A stretch of DNA of 7,217 nt from Bifidobacterium breve (GTDB lineage: Bacteria; Bacteroidota; Bacteroidia; Cytophagales; UBA9547). The stretch covers positions 1 to 7,217 of the forward strand of contig CALPQG020000125.1 in NCBI GenBank assembly GCA_943325655.2. The letters are read 5' to 3'. The notes under the pieces are model-generated. The model made no database searches and had not been told where the DNA came from. It saw nothing but the letters and a program-made list of their open reading frames with translations. The translations under genes and the position numbers were made by a program. Positions 4,814 to 7,217 of the stretch are shown piece by piece (position 1 is the stretch's first letter; every line of letters begins with the position of its first letter).

Positions 4814-4861
4814 ATGAAAAAATTCACCCAACAATACTTCCGATTTTATAAACAAGCCTAA
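4814..4861 (+). CDS. Phe/Tyr-rich leader peptide of the pheA operon
   Basis: A 15-codon frame, MKKFTQQYFRFYKQA, ending in TAA (4859-4861). Phe occurs at positions 4, 9 and 11 and Tyr at 8 and 12, with the dense run YFRFY just before the first RNA pairing segment. Its position between promoter and terminator, 100 bases before prephenate dehydratase, is that of a regulatory leader peptide comparable to the enterobacterial pheA and pheST leaders. Its role would be to report charged tRNA-Phe (and perhaps tRNA-Tyr) by ribosome stalling; the peptide itself probably has no function. No Shine-Dalgarno sequence precedes it, which is normal here. It is too short for routine gene callers. Confidence 0.8.
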   Translation: MKKFTQQYFRFYKQA

Positions 4862-4926
4862 AGGCCTTCGGTTGTTTGTTGCTTACTCGCATAAATATCA
4901 AAAGGTCCTGAAATAGGACCTTTTTT
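4850..4926 (+). promoter_or_regulatory. Ribosome-mediated transcription attenuator of the pheA operon
   Basis: Alternative pairings found by hand: protector 1:2, AAACAA (4850-4855) with TTGTTT (4872-4877) plus CC (4857-4858) with GG (4870-4871); antiterminator 2:3, AGGCCTT (4862-4868) with AAGGTCCT (4902-4909), seven pairs with one bulged T; terminator 3:4, 4900-4909 with 4915-4924. A ribosome stalled at the Phe/Tyr codons (4835-4849) would cover segment 1 and free segment 2 to pair with segment 3, allowing read-through into pheA. A ribosome reaching the TAA at 4859 would cover segment 2, so the terminator forms. The pairings are seen in the sequence; the mechanism is inferred. Confidence 0.72.
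4900..4926 (+). terminator. Attenuator terminator before pheA
   Basis: AAAAGGTCCT (4900-4909) pairs perfectly with AGGACCTTTT (4915-4924) around loop GAAAT, and the T-run continues to 4926. It lies between the leader peptide and the pheA start, on the coding strand and with no gene ending just before it except the leader peptide, so it acts as a conditional terminator. Confidence 0.85.
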
Positions 4927-4961
4927 CATTATAATAAATCTTGAAGAATTAATTACTACAA

Positions 4962-5801
4962 ATGAAGGTCGCTATACAAGGGGGAAATGCATCATTTCAT
5001 GATATTGCCACAAGATTTTATTTTAATGAAAATTTTGGAATAGCGAAACCTGAGCTCATTTGTTGCAATACATTTAAAGAAGTATTTGAACAATTAACTA
5101 CTGGGAAAGCTGATTATGCCGCATTGGCGATTGAAAATTCTATTGCTGGTAGCATTTTGGGTAATTATAAATTACTGCAACAATATCATGTAAATATTAT
5201 TGGGGAAATCAGGCTTAGAATTATCTTAGATTTAATGGCTTTACCCGGTCAAAAAATAGACGACATCCATACGGTTCGTTCTCATTACATGGCTTTGTTA
5301 CAATGCGATGAATTGTTGAGCCAGTACCCCAATATCAGGCATGAAGAAGCTGCCGACACCGCCGACAGCGCAAGAGATATTCGATTAGGAAATCAAATCG
5401 GCATTGCGGCTATTGCCAGTAGAATTGCAGCAGAAGATTATCAGCTTCATATTCTCGCATCTGGAATTGAAGATGACAAACAAAATTTTACCCGTTTTTT
5501 TATCCTTGCCAATAAACCCTCAAATGAAATCCCAGAAAAAGCTACTTTGAGTTTTCAATTACATAATGAAACAGGAAGTTTAAGCAAGGTATTAAGTATG
5601 TTTAATGAATTCGAGGTTAACTTAACCAAAATCCAATCTTTACCCAGAATCGGATTTCCTGACGAATATACATTTCACATTGATTGCGACTGGAAAGATT
5701 ACGCAGACTATAAGGAAAGTATCCGAAAAATAAGAACAATGGTTTCGGATTTGAAAATATTAGGAGAATATAAAAAAGGAGAGATCTACAACTCATGGTA
5801 A
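4962..5801 (+). CDS. pheA: Prephenate dehydratase with C-terminal ACT domain
   Basis: Converts prephenate to phenylpyruvate, the committed step to phenylalanine. It is the monofunctional form (279 residues, no chorismate mutase domain). The catalytic PDT domain covers about 1-182: AIQGGNASFH (4-13), the ALAIENSIAGS segment (54-64), SHYMALLQC (107-115), DTADSAR (132-138) and the catalytic TRF motif at Thr177-Phe179. The ACT domain (about 194-270) has GSLSKVL (205-211), equivalent to the GAL(V) site, and IQSLPRIG (224-231) where the Phe-binding ESRP motif lies in enterobacterial enzymes, so feedback inhibition by Phe is likely though the second site differs. It follows a Phe/Tyr leader peptide and attenuator, and its last 7 bases overlap the next gene (ATGGTAA), so translation is probably coupled. 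Near 5776-5783 it contains a purine-rich AAGGAGAG that could help initiation of the downstream gene. Confidence 0.96.
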   Translation: MKVAIQGGNASFHDIATRFYFNENFGIAKPELICCNTFKEVFEQLTTGKADYAALAIENSIAGSILGNYKLLQQYHVNIIGEIRLRIILDLMALPGQKIDDIHTVRSHYMALLQCDELLSQYPNIRHEEAADTADSARDIRLGNQIGIAAIASRIAAEDYQLHILASGIEDDKQNFTRFFILANKPSNEIPEKATLSFQLHNETGSLSKVLSMFNEFEVNLTKIQSLPRIGFPDEYTFHIDCDWKDYADYKESIRKIRTMVSDLKILGEYKKGEIYNSW

Positions 5802-6961
5802 TACCTATTGCAAATAGATTAAAGCAGGTAGAAGACTACTACTTTGTAAAAAAACTGGAAGAAATTGCAAAATTAAACAGCGAAGGGAAAAACATTATCA
5901 ACTTTGGTATTGGCAATCCTGATATGATGCCTTCAAAGGCTACCATTGAAGCCTTAAATACTGCAGCAGAAAACCCTAAAAACCACGGTTATCAAGCCTA
6001 TAGAGGCATTCCGGCTTTAAGAGAAGCTATTGCTACATTTTACCAAAACACTTATGGTGTTACGATAAATGCCGCTACAGAAATATTGCCTTTATTAGGT
6101 TCCAAAGAAGGGATACTACATCTTTCCATGGCATTTTTAAATGCAGGAGATAAAGTGCTGGTGCCAAATCCAGGTTATCCTACTTATTCGTCTAACGCCA
6201 ATTTAGTAGAAGCTGAAATCATGTACTATGATTTAAAAGACGAAAACAATTGGCAGCCAGATTTGGAGGCAATTCAAAAACATGACTTGACCAAGGTTAA
6301 AATCATGTGGTTAAACTACCCACACATGCCTACAGGTACACCAGCAGATCCTGAAGTATTAAAACAAATAGTAGATTTCGCCAAAAAACATCAGATACTC
6401 ATTTGCTTTGACAATCCTTATAGTTTAGTGTTGAATAAAACAGCACCATTGAGTTTATTGTCCATAGAAGGAGCAAAAGATGTTTGTGTAGAATTAAACT
6501 CATTGAGCAAATCATTCAACATGGCAGGCTGGAGAGTAGGAATGATGGTTGGGCGTGCAGATTATTTAGGAGCGGTATTAAAAGTAAAAAGCAATATGGA
6601 TTCAGGGATGTTTTTACCTGTTCAACAAGCCGCTATTGAAGCCTTAAACAATTCTGAAGAATGGCACGAACAACGCAATAATGTTTATGCTGAAAGAAGG
6701 GCCTGGGTTTACAAAATATTTGATTTATTCAACTTCACCTATTCCAAAGACCAGGTAGGCATGTTTGTATGGGCCAAAGCACCCAATACTTTGGAAAACG
6801 TACCTCAATTTTCTGACGAAATACTTTATGGGGCAAATGTATTCATTACACCAGGAGTAATCTTTGGTTCAAATGGTGAAAGATTTTTACGCATATCTCT
6901 TTGTGTACCTGAAGATAAAATGCAGGAAGCCTATGACCGAATAAAAGTGTGGCTTTCATAA
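5795..6961 (+). CDS. PLP-dependent class I/II aminotransferase, probably for aromatic amino acids
   Basis: A 388-residue fold-type I aminotransferase, cytosolic and normally dimeric. Motifs in order: NFGIGNPDMMPS (36-47), YQAYRGIPALREAI (66-79), LLGSKEGI (100-107), PNPGYPTYSS (124-133), LNYPHMPTG (173-181) with Asn174, CFDNPYS (204-210) with Asp206 contacting the PLP ring nitrogen, the cofactor lysine Lys239 in NSLSKSFNMAGWRVG (235-249), and Arg366 in FLRISLC, the substrate carboxylate ligand. Sequence wording alone would give aspartate or LL-diaminopimelate aminotransferase. The overlap with pheA and the shared Phe/Tyr attenuator argue for transamination of phenylpyruvate (and perhaps 4-hydroxyphenylpyruvate) as its main job. 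The ATG overlaps the pheA stop; the AAGGAGAG at 5776-5783 is rather far away, so coupling is more likely than independent initiation. Two terminators follow directly. Confidence 0.93.
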   Translation: MVIPIANRLKQVEDYYFVKKLEEIAKLNSEGKNIINFGIGNPDMMPSKATIEALNTAAENPKNHGYQAYRGIPALREAIATFYQNTYGVTINAATEILPLLGSKEGILHLSMAFLNAGDKVLVPNPGYPTYSSNANLVEAEIMYYDLKDENNWQPDLEAIQKHDLTKVKIMWLNYPHMPTGTPADPEVLKQIVDFAKKHQILICFDNPYSLVLNKTAPLSLLSIEGAKDVCVELNSLSKSFNMAGWRVGMMVGRADYLGAVLKVKSNMDSGMFLPVQQAAIEALNNSEEWHEQRNNVYAERRAWVYKIFDLFNFTYSKDQVGMFVWAKAPNTLENVPQFSDEILYGANVFITPGVIFGSNGERFLRISLCVPEDKMQEAYDRIKVWLS

Positions 6962-6970
6962 TTATTTTTA

Positions 6971-7010
6971 GTCATTTTAGAATCAAACGTTGATTCTAAA
7001 ATGACATTTT
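6971..7010 (+). terminator. Intrinsic terminator of the pheA-aminotransferase operon
   Basis: GTCATTTTAGAATCAA (6971-6986) pairs perfectly with TTGATTCTAAAATGAC (6990-7005) around a 3-base loop ACG, followed by ATTTTTA. It begins 10 bases after the stop codon. The stem is long but low in GC. Confidence 0.8.
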
Positions 7011-7018
7011 TACAACAC

Positions 7019-7050
7019 AGTTGATTTTTCACTTCAAATCAACTTTTTTT
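7019..7050 (+). terminator. Second intrinsic terminator, tandem to the first
   Basis: AGTTGATTT (7019-7027) pairs with AAATCAACT (7036-7044) around an 8-base loop and runs into seven consecutive T (7044-7050). CACTT (7030-7034) can alternatively pair with AAGTG (7051-7055). It may be a backup terminator or may belong to the edge of the neighbouring mobile element. Confidence 0.7.
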
Positions 7051-7117
7051 AAGTGACAGCAATTTCTTCAATATTAACTTGACGGTATAATATCGAAATA
7101 ATTTCATATATTCGCGT

Positions 7118-7217
7118 ATGGAAAAAGAAGATTTCAGGACAGTTTCAGAGGAGACACGATTAAGTATTCGCAAAAAGGCAATTCGTTTGATTTTATCCAA
7201 AAAATATAAAAAATCAG
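7118..7217 (+). CDS. Probable IS630-type transposase or related HTH protein, N-terminus only
   Basis: An open frame from the ATG at 7118 to the window end gives 33 residues, MEKEDFRTVSEETRLSIRKK then AIRLILSKKYKKS. The sequence M-E-K-x-D-x-R-x-(V/L)-S-x-E-T, then a basic helix IRKKAIRLI and a Lys-rich turn, matches the opening of the helix-turn-helix domain in IS630-family transposases of Bacteroidota (next expected: a short recognition helix). It begins 156 bases after the aminotransferase stop, beyond two terminators. The last three bases before the ATG are preceded by TATATTCG (7107-7114), a poor TAnnTTTG match with no -33 partner. With the rest of the gene and the right-hand inverted repeat outside the window, neither the family nor the element boundary can be confirmed. 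Confidence 0.5.
   Translation, partial: MEKEDFRTVSEETRLSIRKKAIRLILSKKYKKS

Noticed and set aside
4900..4961. A T-box or amino-acid riboswitch before pheA
   Set aside because: No T-box bulge or conserved aptamer sequence is visible, T-boxes are not typical of Bacteroidota, and the leader peptide explains the terminator.
7079..7094. TTGACG followed by TATAAT as an E. coli-type promoter for the transposase-like gene
   Set aside because: The two boxes are almost adjacent (about 2 bases apart) instead of about 17, and Bacteroidota promoters use different elements.

Overview
The window looks like a chromosomal segment of a member of the Bacteroidota. The evidence is AT-rich DNA, almost no Shine-Dalgarno sequences, promoters of the Bacteroidota type (TTTG, about 19-20 bases, then TAnnTTTG), a Bacteroidota-style ECF sigma factor, and small families typical of that phylum (DUF6150-like, DUF493, single-cysteine IscA-like). 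Placement near Chitinophagales or Sphingobacteriales is only an impression from protein wording.

Layout, left to right. Positions 1-808 (minus strand) hold an ECF sigma factor and the overlapping start of a probable anti-sigma factor that runs off the left edge. Positions 809-1272 are non-coding and contain a GC-rich, REP-like intergenic element. Positions 1273-2470 (minus strand) hold a small exported DUF6150-like protein and, upstream of it, triosephosphate isomerase. tpiA diverges from a DUF493 gene (2611-2889, plus) with two promoters back to back. Between the DUF493 gene and the convergent RibD-C/DHFR-like gene (ends at 3069, minus) lies an array of 7-base repeats arranged around a bidirectional terminator. 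The DHFR-like gene is downstream of an IscA-like gene lacking the C-terminal cysteine pair (3628-3942, minus). A one-membrane-segment protein of unknown function follows at 4079-4600 (plus), then a 360-base gap that is not empty.

The best find is in that gap. At 4814-4861 there is an unannotated 15-codon reading frame, MKKFTQQYFRFYKQA, rich in Phe and Tyr. It is followed by a strong intrinsic terminator (4900-4926) and then by prephenate dehydratase (pheA, 4962-5801) and an overlapping class I/II aminotransferase (5795-6961). RNA segments able to form mutually exclusive protector, antiterminator and terminator pairings can be drawn by hand. This is the architecture of ribosome-mediated transcription attenuation, as in the enterobacterial pheA and pheST leaders, here on a Bacteroidota phenylalanine operon: prephenate to phenylpyruvate by PheA, then transamination to Phe (and probably Tyr) by the second enzyme. 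The operon ends in two consecutive intrinsic terminators. The window closes with the first 33 codons of a probable IS630-type transposase or related helix-turn-helix protein.

Secondary points of interest are the heptamer arrays in two separate intergenic regions, a possible small RNA unit at about 4663-4786, a 16-base perfect palindrome over the promoter of the IscA-like gene, and the missing CxC motif in the IscA-like protein.
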